From assembly GCF_014145455.1 (NCBI RefSeq), contig NZ_JACIVB010000017.1, positions 124,001 to 188,000 of the forward strand: DNA of 64,000 nt, in the 5' to 3' direction. A model generated the notes under the pieces. It ran no database searches. It was not told the DNA's origin and was given only the letters and a program-made list of their open reading frames with translations. Shown here piece after piece: positions 29,193 to 39,795 of this stretch; the first letter of the stretch is position 1, and the number at the start of each line of letters is the position of its first letter. The position numbers and the translations under genes are program-made. The DNA is from Limosilactobacillus rudii. Its GTDB lineage: Bacteria; Bacillota; Bacilli; Lactobacillales; Lactobacillaceae.

Positions 29193-30026
29193 TTGAATAA
29201 GAAAACAAAGAAATTCCTAAGCTTAGGAGCAATCATGAGCTTAACACTATTTTTGGCTGCTTGCTCTAATAAGCCGATTACTAGTCACAGTACTGGAATT
29301 TGGGACCACTATATTATCTATAACTGTTCGCAATTTATCATTTGGCTTTCTAAACATTTTGGCGGTTATGGGATGGGGATCATTATCTTTACGATCATCG
29401 TCCGAATTATCTTATTGCCATTAATGTTTTACCAGACAAAGTCAATGATGAAGACTCAAGAGATTGCCCCCCAATTAAAGGCAATTCAAAAGAAGTATTC
29501 ATCACGTGATCGGGAATCAATGCAGAAGATGCAAATGGAGACCCAGAAGTTGTATAAAGAGGCGGGAGTCAATCCGTGGGCCTCAATGCTTCCATTACTA
29601 GTTCAGTTACCAGTTATGTGGGCACTTTATCAAGCCATTTGGCGGACGACTGCTTTGCGTAATGGTACTTTCTTATGGCTACAGTTAGGTCACCCAGATC
29701 CATATTACATAATGCCAATTTTAGCGGCATTATTTACGTTTATTAGTTCATGGTTGTCAATGGCTTCAATGCCAGAAAAAAATTCAATGACAACTACGAT
29801 GACATGGTTTATGCCGATTATGGTGTTCTTCATGGCATTAGGATTCTCATCAGCGATTACCCTTTACTGGGTAGTTACAAATGCATTCCAGGTAGTGCAG
29901 ACGTTGATTATTCAGAATCCATTTAAGATTCGTCGTGAGCGGGAAGAGAAGCAACGAGCTGAAAAGGCAAAGCGTCGTAAAATTGAAAAGGCAAAACGTC
30001 GTGCTTACCAAAGTCGGCGAAAATAA
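29193..30026 (+). CDS. yidC: Membrane protein insertase YidC/Oxa1, lipoprotein form
   Basis: 277 residues. The TTG start is set by GAGG upstream. The lipoprotein signal has the lipobox LAAC (Cys24). About five membrane segments follow, with the insertase core GGYGMGIIIFTIIVRIILLP and PVMWALYQAI. The positively charged tail (KRRKIEKAKRR) fits ribosome contact. It inserts membrane proteins alone or with SecYEG. Confidence 0.95.
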   Translation: MNKKTKKFLSLGAIMSLTLFLAACSNKPITSHSTGIWDHYIIYNCSQFIIWLSKHFGGYGMGIIIFTIIVRIILLPLMFYQTKSMMKTQEIAPQLKAIQKKYSSRDRESMQKMQMETQKLYKEAGVNPWASMLPLLVQLPVMWALYQAIWRTTALRNGTFLWLQLGHPDPYYIMPILAALFTFISSWLSMASMPEKNSMTTTMTWFMPIMVFFMALGFSSAITLYWVVTNAFQVVQTLIIQNPFKIRREREEKQRAEKAKRRKIEKAKRRAYQSRRK

Positions 30027-30031
30027 AGATT

Positions 30032-30067
30032 AGGGCTACGACAAATGTAATGTTGCGAGCCCTTTTA
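30032..30067 (+). terminator. Weak hairpin after yidC
   Basis: AGGGCT / AGCCCT stem with T4 tail, before jag. It may give partial read-through to jag. Confidence 0.5.
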
Positions 30068-30089
30068 TTAATTCTAGGGAGATGCAGTA

Positions 30090-30863
30090 ATGACAATTTT
30101 TGTCGGAAAAACAATAGAAGAAGCAAAGCAAAAGGCAATTGACCAGTTAAAACCAACAGCTAATCAAGAACTAGAAATTAAAATTCTGCAACAACCACGG
30201 CGCGGATTTCTCGGTATTGGGCGGCGACAAGCAAAAATGGCGATTACCATCAAAGAGAAGGTTTTGCAAAAGAAAATAGAAACGCCTGTATCGATAGAGC
30301 CTAAAAAGAAAGTCAAGGTTAAGAAGTCGCGGCCGATAAAAGATGCGGAAGATGGAGAATTAGATCCGGCAGAAATACGGCGTCGTCAGCAGGCTAACCT
30401 TAAAAAAGTACAAAAAACGAGCCACCAACTTGAGAATTATTTAATCAATATTTTTAAAGAATTAGGAATAACAGTAAAGCCTAAATTAACTGATTTACAA
30501 GTGCATGAACTTCATATAGACTTAGTAACCGATGAATCTGGGCGGGTAATTGGTAAACATGGTCGCCGGATTAATGCAGTTGAACAACTGAGTAATGCTT
30601 TTATGGATTATCATGGTGCGCCTAAGGTAAGTGTATTTCTAAATACGTCTAATTATCGGCAACGTCGTCAAGAAACGGTTCATCGGCTAGCGGAAAAGGC
30701 AGTGACTGAGGTAATTGCGAGTGGCAAGGCGGTCTTTTTAGACCCAATGCCGGCTCGTGAACGGAAACAAATTCATCAAGAATTAGAGGCAAATGATCGG
30801 GTTAAAACGTATTCGCATGGTCGAGAGCCATACCGTAGTATCGTGGTTGCACCGAAAAATTAA
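30090..30863 (+). CDS. jag: Jag/KhpB (EloR) RNA-binding protein
   Basis: 257 residues. Jag-N spans about 1-52, followed by a Lys-rich linker, a KH domain (GRVIGKHGRRINAVEQLSN, about 150-170) and an R3H domain (about 205-257, ending RSIVVAPKN). In related cocci this protein regulates cell elongation together with KhpA. Standard place after yidC. Confidence 0.95.
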   Translation: MTIFVGKTIEEAKQKAIDQLKPTANQELEIKILQQPRRGFLGIGRRQAKMAITIKEKVLQKKIETPVSIEPKKKVKVKKSRPIKDAEDGELDPAEIRRRQQANLKKVQKTSHQLENYLINIFKELGITVKPKLTDLQVHELHIDLVTDESGRVIGKHGRRINAVEQLSNAFMDYHGAPKVSVFLNTSNYRQRRQETVHRLAEKAVTEVIASGKAVFLDPMPARERKQIHQELEANDRVKTYSHGREPYRSIVVAPKN

Positions 30864-30872
30864 CTTAATTTA

Positions 30873-30901
30873 TTGACAATCGGGAGTAATCCTCTTAAAA
30901 T
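30873..30901 (+). promoter_or_regulatory. SigA promoter upstream of mnmE
   Basis: TTGACA (30873-30878), 17-base spacer, TAAAAT (30896-30901). Transcripts would start near 30908, before the hairpin at 30941-31000. Confidence 0.8.
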
Positions 30902-30940
30902 ATGAGCGGTTATAAATTTAATACTCGTTAAAGTAGTGAA

Positions 30941-31000
30941 AGTGCTTTGACCATGTAGGTAACATTTGCTGTTACTTGGCATGGACTAGGCGCTTTTTTT
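30941..31000 (+). terminator. Long hairpin and T7 between promoter and mnmE
   Basis: Nested stems AGTGCT/GGCGCT, CCATG/CATGG and GTAAC/GTTAC are followed by T7. It can end the jag transcript. Because a good promoter lies upstream of it, it may also attenuate mnmE-mnmG or make a small RNA of about 90 bases. Confidence 0.75.
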
Positions 31001-31020
31001 GTTAGAAAGGAGAAAAAGCA

Positions 31021-32409
31021 ATGGCGAATAGTGAAAATGATACGATTGCAGCAATTTCGACCCCGGTTGGCGAAGGCGGTATCTCAATCATTCGGATTAG
31101 TGGGGATGATGCGATTGAAGTTGCTCAACGAATCTATAAGGGTAAGGATCTATCTAAAGTTGCTAGCCACACGATCAACTATGGCCATGTGATTGATCCT
31201 GACACAAATCAGGAAGTCGATGAAGTGATGGTTTCAGTAATGCGGGCACCACGAACATATACCCGTGAAGATGTGATTGAAATTAACTGTCACGGGGGAC
31301 TTTTAGCGACTAATAAAATTTTACAATTAGTATTGAGCTTCGGCGCGCGAATGGCAGAACCAGGTGAATTTACAAAACGAGCATTCCTTAATGGCCGGCT
31401 TGACCTTTCGCAATCAGAAGCAGTTATGGATTTAATTCGGGCAAAGACTGATAAATCAATGAAAGTGGCTCTTAACCAGCTTGATGGTGACTTATCACGG
31501 TTAATTCGTCATTTGCGGAAGGATATTTTAGATGTATTAGCACAAGTCGAGGTTAATATTGATTATCCAGAATATGATGCGGTCGAAGAAATGACGACTA
31601 AGCTCTTGAAAGAGAAAGCTGAGGATATCCAGCAGCGAATTCAGGCGTTGTTGAATACTGCTAAACAAGGGAAAGTTCTTCGCGATGGTTTGGCAACAGC
31701 GATTATTGGTCGTCCTAATGTTGGTAAATCAAGCTTACTCAATTCATTACTCCATGAAGATAAGGCAATCGTTACTAACGTTGCAGGAACAACCCGTGAT
31801 GTGATTGAAGAATACGTAAATGTTAATGGAGTTCCGCTAAAGCTAATTGATACGGCTGGGATTCGTGACACGAGCGATCAGGTTGAAAAGATTGGGGTAG
31901 AACGAAGTCGAAAGGCCCTTGAAGCAGCCGACCTTATCTTGTTATTAATTGACAGTTCAGCAGCTTTAACTGATGAAGACCGCCAATTACTTGAAGCAAC
32001 TAAGGATAAGCAGCGAATTATTATTTTAAATAAGACTGATTTACCATTGGCGGTTGACCTTGATGAGTTAAAGTCACTGGCAGGTAAGAGCACAGTGATT
32101 GAAACTTCAATTGTTAATCACGAGGGAATGGACCAACTCGGCAAGCAAATTAGTCATATGTTCTTTAATGAAGGAATTGAGAGCAGCCAAAATAATGTGA
32201 TGGTCACTAATGCCCGTCACATTGGCTTGCTTCACCAGGCAAACGATGCGTTAAGCGATGTATTAAAGGGAATCAATGATGGAATGCCTGTCGACCTAGT
32301 TCAAATTGATATGACCCGGTGCTGGGAATTATTAGGTGAAATTACTGGTGACAGTTACCAAGATGAGTTATTAGATCAATTATTTAGTCAATTCTGTTTA
32401 GGAAAGTAG
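31021..32409 (+). CDS. mnmE: tRNA modification GTPase MnmE
   Basis: 462 residues. N-terminal folate-binding domain (about 1-120), helical domain, inserted G domain with [12 protein letters not shown] (G1), AGTTRD (G2), DTAG (G3) and NKTD (G4), and the C-terminal FCLGK with catalytic-site Cys459. With MnmG it makes cmnm5U at wobble position 34 of some tRNAs. AAGGAG precedes the ATG. Confidence 0.98.
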   Translation: MANSENDTIAAISTPVGEGGISIIRISGDDAIEVAQRIYKGKDLSKVASHTINYGHVIDPDTNQEVDEVMVSVMRAPRTYTREDVIEINCHGGLLATNKILQLVLSFGARMAEPGEFTKRAFLNGRLDLSQSEAVMDLIRAKTDKSMKVALNQLDGDLSRLIRHLRKDILDVLAQVEVNIDYPEYDAVEEMTTKLLKEKAEDIQQRIQALLNTAKQGKVLRDGLATAIIGRPNVGKSSLLNSLLHEDKAIVTNVAGTTRDVIEEYVNVNGVPLKLIDTAGIRDTSDQVEKIGVERSRKALEAADLILLLIDSSAALTDEDRQLLEATKDKQRIIILNKTDLPLAVDLDELKSLAGKSTVIETSIVNHEGMDQLGKQISHMFFNEGIESSQNNVMVTNARHIGLLHQANDALSDVLKGINDGMPVDLVQIDMTRCWELLGEITGDSYQDELLDQLFSQFCLGK

Positions 32410-32418
32410 GGAAAATTA

Positions 32419-34359
32419 ATGAAGAGTTCAGAAGCATTGCAGACATCGGATGCTGTTCAATATGATGCCGGCTCATATGATGTAATCGTTGTTGGTGCTG
32501 GACATGCCGGTAGCGAGGCTGCCCTTGCTGCTGCGCGGATGGGAAATAAGACGTTACTCGTAACAATTAGTCTTGAGATGGTTGCTTTTATGCCATGTAA
32601 CCCATCTGTTGGGGGGCCTGCTAAGGGAATCGTTGTTAGGGAAATTGATGCTCTTGGTGGTGAAATGGGCCATAACATTGATAAGACCTACATTCAAATG
32701 CGGATGCTAAATACAGGTAAAGGTCCTGCTGTACGGGCATTACGAGCACAAGCAGATAAACATGCTTACCACCGAGCAATGAAGCAAACAATTGAAGAAG
32801 AACCCAATTTGACCTTGCGCCAGGCGACTGTTGATCAATTAATTGTTGAAGATGGGGTTTGTAAGGGAGTAGTTACCAATACTGGTGCCCGTTATCATGC
32901 AAAGACAGTTGTGTTAACAGTGGGAACGGCTGCACGGGGTAAAATCATCATTGGTGAATTACAATATGAATCAGGACCAAATAATTCCAAGTCAGCAGTA
33001 AAACTATCCGAAAACTTAGAAGAACTAGGCTTTGACCTTGAGCGGTTTAAGACGGGGACTCCTCCACGGGTAAATGGGAACACGATTAACTACGAGGAAA
33101 CAGAGGAACAGCCAGGGGATGAGGAACCACACCACTTTAGTTTTGATACCCCTGACAGTGCCTACATTCCGATTAGCGAACAATTGTCATGCTGGTTAAC
33201 CTATACAAACGAAGGGACCCATGATATTATTCGTGAAAATCTTAAGCGGGCGCCAATGTTTTCTGGTGTAATCAAGGGTGTTGGGCCACGTTATTGTCCA
33301 TCAATTGAGGATAAGATTGTTCGATTTGCGGATAAGCCGCGCCATCAAGTCTTTCTTGAACCAGAAGGCCGTGATACTGATGAATACTACCTTGATGGAA
33401 TTTCAACATCAATGCCAGAAGAGATCCAACAAAAGATTGTTCACTCAATTAAAGGACTTGAAAAGGCAGAATTAATGCGGCCAGGATATGCGATTGAATA
33501 TGATGTTGTTGCACCATATCAATTGCACCCGACACTCGAAACTAAGATTATCAAGAACTTATATACTGCGGGACAAACAAATGGTTCTTCAGGGTACGAA
33601 GAAGCTGCTGGTCAAGGCTTGATTGCGGGAATTAATGCAGGATTACGGGCACTAGGCAAGGAGCCATTTGTTCTTAAGCGGTCAGATGCTTATATTGGTG
33701 TAATGATTGATGACCTAGTAACAAAGGGAACCAAAGAACCTTACCGCCTCCTTACTAGTCGGGCAGAGTACCGGTTGATTTTACGTCACGATAATGCAGA
33801 TTTCCGGTTGATGGAAATGGGCCACAAGATTGGCCTGGTTAGTGACGAACGCCTTGCAAAAATGGAAGATAAAAAGGCCCAGGTTGCTGCTGAAATTCAG
33901 CGTTTAAATGACATTAAGCTTAAGCCAAGCGATGAAAAGGTAAATGACTTTATTGAAGCCCATGGTGACAATCGCTTGAAGGATGGAATTGCTGCAGCTG
34001 ATCTTTTAAAGCGACCATACTTTGACTATCAAACACTTGCGGAATTTATCCCTGCGCCAGAACACGAGATAGACCGGCATGTAATTGAACAAGTTGAGAT
34101 TCAGTTGAAGTATGCTGGTTACATTAAGAAAGAAGAAGTAAAGGTTGAACGGATGAAGCGGATGGAAGCTAAGCGGATTCCAGACGATATTGATTATGAC
34201 GATATTGATGGCTTAGCAACAGAAGGACGGCAAAAGCTTGAGAAGATTCGTCCCGAAACACTAGCGCAAGCTTCCCGGATTAGTGGTGTAAACCCTGCTG
34301 ACATTGCAATTTTGAGTGTTTATGTCCGTCAAGGAAAGTTTTCAAAGTCAGATAAATAA
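32419..34359 (+). CDS. mnmG: tRNA uridine-34 modification enzyme MnmG (GidA)
   Basis: 646 residues. The FAD-binding motif is [21 protein letters not shown] (about 25-45), with PSVGGPAKG and [16 protein letters not shown] later. It forms a complex with MnmE. The gap to mnmE is nine bases, so the two form one operon. No clear terminator follows. Confidence 0.98.
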   Translation: MKSSEALQTSDAVQYDAGSYDVIVVGAGHAGSEAALAAARMGNKTLLVTISLEMVAFMPCNPSVGGPAKGIVVREIDALGGEMGHNIDKTYIQMRMLNTGKGPAVRALRAQADKHAYHRAMKQTIEEEPNLTLRQATVDQLIVEDGVCKGVVTNTGARYHAKTVVLTVGTAARGKIIIGELQYESGPNNSKSAVKLSENLEELGFDLERFKTGTPPRVNGNTINYEETEEQPGDEEPHHFSFDTPDSAYIPISEQLSCWLTYTNEGTHDIIRENLKRAPMFSGVIKGVGPRYCPSIEDKIVRFADKPRHQVFLEPEGRDTDEYYLDGISTSMPEEIQQKIVHSIKGLEKAELMRPGYAIEYDVVAPYQLHPTLETKIIKNLYTAGQTNGSSGYEEAAGQGLIAGINAGLRALGKEPFVLKRSDAYIGVMIDDLVTKGTKEPYRLLTSRAEYRLILRHDNADFRLMEMGHKIGLVSDERLAKMEDKKAQVAAEIQRLNDIKLKPSDEKVNDFIEAHGDNRLKDGIAAADLLKRPYFDYQTLAEFIPAPEHEIDRHVIEQVEIQLKYAGYIKKEEVKVERMKRMEAKRIPDDIDYDDIDGLATEGRQKLEKIRPETLAQASRISGVNPADIAILSVYVRQGKFSKSDK

Positions 34360-34437
34360 TTTCCTGGGAAATAAAATTTTTAATTTAACATTCTAGTAAT
34401 AGCAAAAAAAGGACAAAAATGTCTCTATTGGACAATA

Positions 34438-34449
34438 AAGTGCGTACTT
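34438..34449 (+). promoter_or_regulatory. Candidate HxlR operator upstream of the OYE gene
   Basis: Quasi-palindrome AAGTGCGTACTT, 57 bases before the start codon. HxlR proteins often bind GTAC-containing inverted repeats, and the HxlR gene lies next to the OYE gene, so autocontrol is plausible. Confidence 0.35.
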
Positions 34450-34506
34450 CTCAAAAAAGATGATCTGCTTTATAGTGAATTCATCGATTGAAAGGAGTGC
34501 TCATAG

Positions 34507-35682
34507 ATGACTAATAGATATGAATTTATGAAGCCTTATAAATTTGCCAATGGATTGAAATTGCAAAATAAAATTGTAATGGCTCCGGTAACGCTGCAAT
34601 CAAGCTTTTTTGACGGTGCTGTTTCTGATGATGAAGTTAAGTTTTATCGTATGCGATCAGGAGTAGGAATGATTATTGTTGAAGTGGCTAACATTAATGA
34701 GGCTGGGAAGGGATTTGAAGGAGAACTATCAGTTGCTGATGATCGATTTATTCCTGGACTTGGCAAGATAGCTAATGCAATTCACAGCAAAGGGTCCAAG
34801 GCGGTCTTACAGATTTTTGACGCGGGAAGAAAAACATCTCGTAAGATCCTTCGTGGAGTACAACCACGAAGCGCAAGTGCGGTTGCACCACATCGTGATT
34901 TGAAAAATGTACCACGGGAGTTAACTGATACTGAAATTGAACAAGTAATAGCCGATTTTGGTGCAGCAACTTTGCGGGCAATAAGGGCAGGCTTTGATGG
35001 TGTCGAAATTCATGGTGCTAATACTTACTTGATTCAACAATTTTTCTCGCCACATAGTAACCATCGTAGAGATCGGTGGGGTGGTAATGTTTACCAACGA
35101 ATGAACTTTGCTAAGGCAGTAATCGCAGAAGTGCGACGAGTTGCCAACGAGAATGCGCCAAGCAGTTTCTTAGTTGGTTATCGATTCTCTCCTGAAGAAT
35201 TATCAAAACCAGGAATTACAATAGCAGATACGTTAAAATTAGTGGATGTATTAAGCGATGAGCCTATTGATTATTTGCATAGTTCAATGGGCAATCGTAA
35301 GCGAACGTCCTTGGTAGATAAGAGTAATCTTGAAACGCTTAATTCAAGGATTTTAAAAACTATAAATAATCGAAAACCATTAATTGAAGTAGGTAATATA
35401 TTGTCGCCACAAGATGCTGATGAAGCTTTGCATGAAGGTGCGAGTTTGGTAGCAATGGGTCGAGAGCTAATCCGCGAACCTAATTGGATTGCAAAAGTTA
35501 AAACTCACGATGAAAAGAGTATTCGTTATACACTATCTCCCGTGGATATGGATCTATTAGGCCTGCCTGGTGGGTTGCAACAGGAACTAAGGACAGGTTT
35601 CTTGAATGCCATGAATTTTACTGATCAAGAAACTAGCGATTTTCTAGATAAGTTTGGTCAGATGGAAGGATTTGGCGGCTGA
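34507..35682 (+). CDS. Old-yellow-enzyme family NADH:flavin oxidoreductase
   Basis: 391-residue FMN enzyme with a TIM barrel. Motifs include the N-terminal FANGLKLQNKIVMAPVT, the active-site region GVEIHGANTYLIQQFFSPHSNHRRDRWGG and the phosphate-binding GASLVAMGRELIREP. Such enzymes reduce activated C=C bonds (enones, quinones). The HxlR regulator follows 40 bases later on the same strand, suggesting an electrophile-responsive pair. Confidence 0.9.
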   Translation: MTNRYEFMKPYKFANGLKLQNKIVMAPVTLQSSFFDGAVSDDEVKFYRMRSGVGMIIVEVANINEAGKGFEGELSVADDRFIPGLGKIANAIHSKGSKAVLQIFDAGRKTSRKILRGVQPRSASAVAPHRDLKNVPRELTDTEIEQVIADFGAATLRAIRAGFDGVEIHGANTYLIQQFFSPHSNHRRDRWGGNVYQRMNFAKAVIAEVRRVANENAPSSFLVGYRFSPEELSKPGITIADTLKLVDVLSDEPIDYLHSSMGNRKRTSLVDKSNLETLNSRILKTINNRKPLIEVGNILSPQDADEALHEGASLVAMGRELIREPNWIAKVKTHDEKSIRYTLSPVDMDLLGLPGGLQQELRTGFLNAMNFTDQETSDFLDKFGQMEGFGG

Positions 35683-35722
35683 GTTAATTAATACCGGAAA
35701 AAGACTTAAATGGGGAATGCTT

Positions 35723-36100
35723 ATGCGAAAAATATATCATTTAGCAGTTGAAGCAACATTAGATGTTATTGGTGGAAAATGGAAACCAGTAATTTTATGT
35801 CATTTAGGTGGTCAAACTTTACGGACCAGTGAGTTGTGTAGGTTGATGCCAGAAGTTTCACAGCGTGTGTTAACAAGGCAATTGCGCGAATTAGAGCAAG
35901 ACGGTATCGTTAATCGGAAGGTATATAATCAAGTTCCGCCTAGAGTAGAATATTCCTTAACTGATGAAGGTAAGAGTTTAAGAAATATTTTATTAGCAAT
36001 GTCTGATTGGGGTGAAAAGAGAATTCAGCGGGAGCAGCAAAATGGACATGAAGTTGAGATCCTAGATCATAATCAGGCAGGCTTTTTACAAATGAAATAA
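35723..36100 (+). CDS. HxlR-family transcriptional regulator
   Basis: 125 residues, single winged helix: LDVIGGKWKPVILCHL, then SQRVLTRQLRELEQDGIVNRKVYNQVPPRVEYSLT. The start is placed at the ATG six bases after GGGGA; the frame is open upstream into the OYE gene. A Cys is present in ILCHLGG, and some members sense electrophiles through a single Cys. Likely regulator of the OYE gene. Confidence 0.88.
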   Translation: MRKIYHLAVEATLDVIGGKWKPVILCHLGGQTLRTSELCRLMPEVSQRVLTRQLRELEQDGIVNRKVYNQVPPRVEYSLTDEGKSLRNILLAMSDWGEKRIQREQQNGHEVEILDHNQAGFLQMK

Positions 36101-36108
36101 CCTTATTT

Positions 36109-36156
36109 AATAGAGTAGGAAGTTAAATCGTAGAGATTTTGCACCTGCTCTATTTT
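36109..36156 (+). terminator. Terminator after hxlR-type gene
   Basis: AATAGAGTAGG pairs with CCTGCTCTATT, followed by T5. Confidence 0.75.
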
Positions 36157-36241
36157 TATAAACTTCACTATTTGAAATTTATGAGCGTTTAATTGCGCTT
36201 AAAAGTTAAAATTATTATTGTATCGACATGAGGTTTAAACA

Positions 36242-36961
36242 ATGAGTGTGAAATTATCTAAAACTTTAATTAAAGCTAAGCAAGTTGAAGATTATATAAA
36301 AAGTAATCCAGGTGTCAGGTTAAAAGAGATTTGTCAAAAAGTATCGTTACCACAAGCAACGTGTTTTCGTTTATTAGCAACACTTGTTTATCTAGGAAAA
36401 GCAGCAGTAGTTGATCATCGCTACTACTGGCGCTCAATCGATCGGATTGGTATCCAAGCTGGTTGGCAAATTACAGCGTTAGCAACTAAGTTTATAGGCG
36501 AAAAAGATTTCCCAGTTTATATTGGGGTCGAAAATTATGGCCAGATTATTATTGTACAAGTAGTTCCGCGGATTAATCATCCTGAGGACTTAGAAATGTT
36601 AGCTGAAACTTTACCAGTAAATTTAAGTGCAATGGGATTATGTTGGACAGCATTTCAATCGCCAGCAGAACAAACTCGTATGCTCAAATCAGTGGCTTAT
36701 AATGGCGGAACAAAGTTTACCCTTCGAGACCAATTGGACTTAAAGCAAGCGATTAATATAATTCACCAGCAAGGTTATGCATTGGATGATGAGGAGAAAG
36801 AACTTGGTACGAGGTGTTTGGCTGTCCCAATTCTCCAAAATGAACAAGCAGTAGCCGTTTTAGGAATTTCTGCTCAACGTGACCTCCTTAAGCGTCGCCA
36901 AATTAAAGCGTTAAAGAATCAGTTGACGAAGCTAAGTGACGTTATTAGTCATATCATTTAA
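36242..36961 (+). CDS. IclR-family transcriptional regulator
   Basis: 239 residues. N-terminal winged helix (about 10-65: GVRLKEICQKVSLPQATCFRLLATL) and C-terminal effector domain with LPVNLSAMGLCWTAF and EKELGTRCLAVPIL. The ligand is unknown. An SDR gene starts 18 bases later on the same strand, so the two are likely one unit. Confidence 0.88.
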   Translation: MSVKLSKTLIKAKQVEDYIKSNPGVRLKEICQKVSLPQATCFRLLATLVYLGKAAVVDHRYYWRSIDRIGIQAGWQITALATKFIGEKDFPVYIGVENYGQIIIVQVVPRINHPEDLEMLAETLPVNLSAMGLCWTAFQSPAEQTRMLKSVAYNGGTKFTLRDQLDLKQAINIIHQQGYALDDEEKELGTRCLAVPILQNEQAVAVLGISAQRDLLKRRQIKALKNQLTKLSDVISHII

Positions 36962-36978
36962 TTTATGGAGGAAGTTTT

Positions 36979-37737
36979 ATGAAAACTGTTGTAATTACTG
37001 GTGCCGCAACTGGAATGGGACTAAGAATGAGTGAACTGTTCTATCAGAAAGGATGGAATATTGTAATGGCAGGGCGGAATAAGGATAAGGGAGAACGAGA
37101 GGCAAGTAAAATCAGACAGAAAGATGTAAAAAACAAAATCATCTTTATCTCAACAGATGTTACTGATGCTTTTTCTATTCAAAATTTGGTAAAAGAGACG
37201 TATCATCATTTTGATCACGCCGATGCAATTATCAATAATGCTGGTATTTTTGTTCAAGGTCGTGTTGATAAGCTATCGGAGAACGTATGGAATAAAGTAA
37301 TTGCTGTTGACCTTAATGCTGTCTTTTTAATGACAAAGTATTTTGTACCAAAAATGATGGAAAGAAAAAATGGGTCAATTTTGAATATAGCATCAGTTTC
37401 TGGCCTTCTTGGTGATTATTCATCTGCACCATATAATGCAGCAAAAGGGGCAGTGGTTAATCTAGTACGATCAATGGCATTGGATTATGGGAAATATGGT
37501 ATTCGTGTAAATAATATATGTCCAGGTGCAACTGAAACAGCGATGTTTAAACAAAATCCAATAAGCGTCCAGCAAGAATACCGAAAGACAAGTCCGCTTG
37601 GCTATATTGCTAGACCAATAGATATTGCTCAGGCAGCTTATTTTTTGAGTAATGATGAAACTGCACATGCGATTACAGGAATTAATTTACCAGTAACAGC
37701 AGGATTTGGCATCTTTAGCGGGCAACCGAGACAGTAA
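36979..37737 (+). CDS. Short-chain dehydrogenase/reductase
   Basis: 252-residue Rossmann enzyme. Cofactor motif TGAATGMG (about 6-13), NNAG (about 88-91), catalytic Ser in IASVSG and Tyr/Lys in PYNAAK. The substrate is unknown. Behind an IclR regulator, sugar-acid or keto-compound use is a guess. AGGAGG-like GGAGGAAG precedes the ATG. Confidence 0.9.
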   Translation: MKTVVITGAATGMGLRMSELFYQKGWNIVMAGRNKDKGEREASKIRQKDVKNKIIFISTDVTDAFSIQNLVKETYHHFDHADAIINNAGIFVQGRVDKLSENVWNKVIAVDLNAVFLMTKYFVPKMMERKNGSILNIASVSGLLGDYSSAPYNAAKGAVVNLVRSMALDYGKYGIRVNNICPGATETAMFKQNPISVQQEYRKTSPLGYIARPIDIAQAAYFLSNDETAHAITGINLPVTAGFGIFSGQPRQ

Positions 37738-37789
37738 TTAAATATTTATTTAAGAGCAGCTAATAATACATTTTTAGTAACGGAATTAT

Positions 37790-37798
37790 GGTATAATT
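37790..37798 (+). promoter_or_regulatory. Extended -10 promoter of asnB
   Basis: TGGTATAAT, about 80 bases before the asnB start. The -35 hexamer is weak. Confidence 0.6.
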
Positions 37799-37877
37799 TA
37801 GGTTCGAGTTTTAATAACGAATTAAAAATAACTGTTTTGTGATCCGTGAATCTAAGAGAAAGAAGAGGACATTTATA

Positions 37878-39785
37878 ATGTGTGGGATTGTTGCATTTGT
37901 TGATAATGAAAAACCACAAATTAAAGATCAATTAATCAAAAAGATGAAAGATCGGATTATTCACCGGGGCCCAGATGCTGAAGGACAATATGTAGATGAT
38001 GATGTTGCTCTTGGCTTCCGTCGGCTAAGCTTTATTGATGTAAAGTCAGGAAACCAGCCAATTTTTAATGAGGATAGCTCAAAGGCAATTGAATTTAACG
38101 GTGAAATTTACAATTTTGAAGAACTACGGGAAGAATTGATCAGCAAGGGGCATACCTTTAGTACTCATGCCGATACCGAGGTAATCTTGCACGGATATGA
38201 AGAATGGGGCAAGCAAGTAGTTAATAAGCTTCGTGGGATGTTTGCCTTCATCATTTGGGATTTTAAGACCAAGGAAATGTTTGGTGCTAGAGACCACTTC
38301 GGAATCAAGCCACTATACTACGCTAAGATGAATGGGACATTTTTTGTTGGCTCTGAAATCAAGGCTTTCCTTGACCATCCTAATTTTGAAAAAGAATTAA
38401 ATAAGGAAGCCTTAAAGCCATACATGACTTTCCAGTACCCAGTTACCCAGGAGACTTTCTTTAAGGGCGTTTACCGTCTTCCTGAGGCACACTACTTTAC
38501 TTACAAAGATGGCAAATTTGAAATGGAACAGTACTGGGACGAAGATTTTGCACCAGAAAATGAAAGTTTCGATGAAGCTGTTAATAAAATTGATGATGTA
38601 GTGAAAAACTCAGTTAAGGCACACACTTATGCAGATAATGGAATTAAGGTTGGTTCATTCCTATCTGCAGGGGTTGACTCAAGTCTAGTAACTGCTTTGA
38701 TGCGGCCAAACAATACGTTCTCAATTGGTTTTGATAGTACTTACGACGAAACTAAACAGGCCCGTGAATTAGCTGCTAAGATGGACTTGAAAAATACTGA
38801 TGAAAAGCTAACAAATGAGGAAGCATTTCACGCGTTCCCATTGATTCAATACTACTTAGATGAACCAGATTCAAACCCATCAGTAGTTCCGCTATACTTC
38901 CTAAACAAGTTAGCGAAGGACAATGGCTATAAAGCTCTTCTTTCTGGTGAAGGAGCCGATGAACTTTTTGCTGGATACATTGACTATGGTTTCAATACAA
39001 AAGTTAAGTTTATTCGTTGGGTTACTGACCAGTTAAAGAAGATGCCGCGTGAACGGCGCTACAAGTTTGCAGAATGGTTAAAGGGCAAGCATTTCCACGG
39101 TCAAGAGCACATGTACCGTAATCTGGCTCCAGCTCGTGATACTTTCATTGGTCAAGCTTATATCTTTAGTCCAGATGAAGCTGCTGACTATTTGAAACCG
39201 GAATTTAATTGTGGCCCAACAATTGCTGATATCCTCAACCCATTATTTGACAAGATGGAAGATAAAGATATCGATGAAGTTGCTAAAAAACAATACATTG
39301 ACTTACATCGTTTCATGCCTGGTGATATTTGTCTAAAGGCAGATAAGATGAGTATGGCAAACTCAGTTGAGATCCGGGTACCATTGCTTGATAAAGAAGT
39401 AATGAAGGTTGCTGAAACAACGCCAACTAAGTACCTCTTTAACTACAAAGATACAAAGTGGGCATTCCGGATGGCGGCTAACCGTCACTTACCAGAAGAA
39501 TGGGCTACTCGTCCTAAGATGGGCTTCCCAACACCGGTTCGTGCTTGGCTTCGTGAAAAGAAGTATTACCAAGAAGTACGGGACTTGTTTGAACAGGATT
39601 TTGTTAAAGAATTCTTTGATCAAGAAAAATTACTCAAGCTTGCTGACGATAACTTTGAAGGTAAGGTTGATGGTCGACGGAAGATTTGGACAATCTACAC
39701 GTTCTTAACATGGTACAAGTTGTACTTTATTGATAACTTCCAACCTGACGAATCATCAATTGATAAAGCTAAGCAAGAAGCATAA
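37878..39785 (+). CDS. asnB: Glutamine-dependent asparagine synthase family amidotransferase (AsnB/AsnH type)
   Basis: 635 residues. The start is fixed by the N-terminal nucleophile: MCGIVAF places Cys2 as the mature first residue. The glutaminase domain (about 1-200) is followed by the synthetase domain with PPi-loop SAGVDSS and GEGADELFAGY. In lactic acid bacteria several AsnB/AsnH proteins amidate peptidoglycan residues rather than make free asparagine. Position before a lysine-type murE and an ATP-grasp ligase favours amidation of the D-Asp bridge here (inference). Its own hairpin terminator follows. Confidence 0.9.
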   Translation: MCGIVAFVDNEKPQIKDQLIKKMKDRIIHRGPDAEGQYVDDDVALGFRRLSFIDVKSGNQPIFNEDSSKAIEFNGEIYNFEELREELISKGHTFSTHADTEVILHGYEEWGKQVVNKLRGMFAFIIWDFKTKEMFGARDHFGIKPLYYAKMNGTFFVGSEIKAFLDHPNFEKELNKEALKPYMTFQYPVTQETFFKGVYRLPEAHYFTYKDGKFEMEQYWDEDFAPENESFDEAVNKIDDVVKNSVKAHTYADNGIKVGSFLSAGVDSSLVTALMRPNNTFSIGFDSTYDETKQARELAAKMDLKNTDEKLTNEEAFHAFPLIQYYLDEPDSNPSVVPLYFLNKLAKDNGYKALLSGEGADELFAGYIDYGFNTKVKFIRWVTDQLKKMPRERRYKFAEWLKGKHFHGQEHMYRNLAPARDTFIGQAYIFSPDEAADYLKPEFNCGPTIADILNPLFDKMEDKDIDEVAKKQYIDLHRFMPGDICLKADKMSMANSVEIRVPLLDKEVMKVAETTPTKYLFNYKDTKWAFRMAANRHLPEEWATRPKMGFPTPVRAWLREKKYYQEVRDLFEQDFVKEFFDQEKLLKLADDNFEGKVDGRRKIWTIYTFLTWYKLYFIDNFQPDESSIDKAKQEA

Positions 39786-39795
39786 TTAAATAGCG

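Noticed and set aside
28855-29232. 125-codon minus-strand ORF across rnpA
   Set aside because: Shadow of rnpA; no ribosome site and no family resemblance.
30941-31000. Considered a T-box riboswitch for mnmE
   Set aside because: The leader is only about 100 bases and lacks a T-box sequence and specifier loop.
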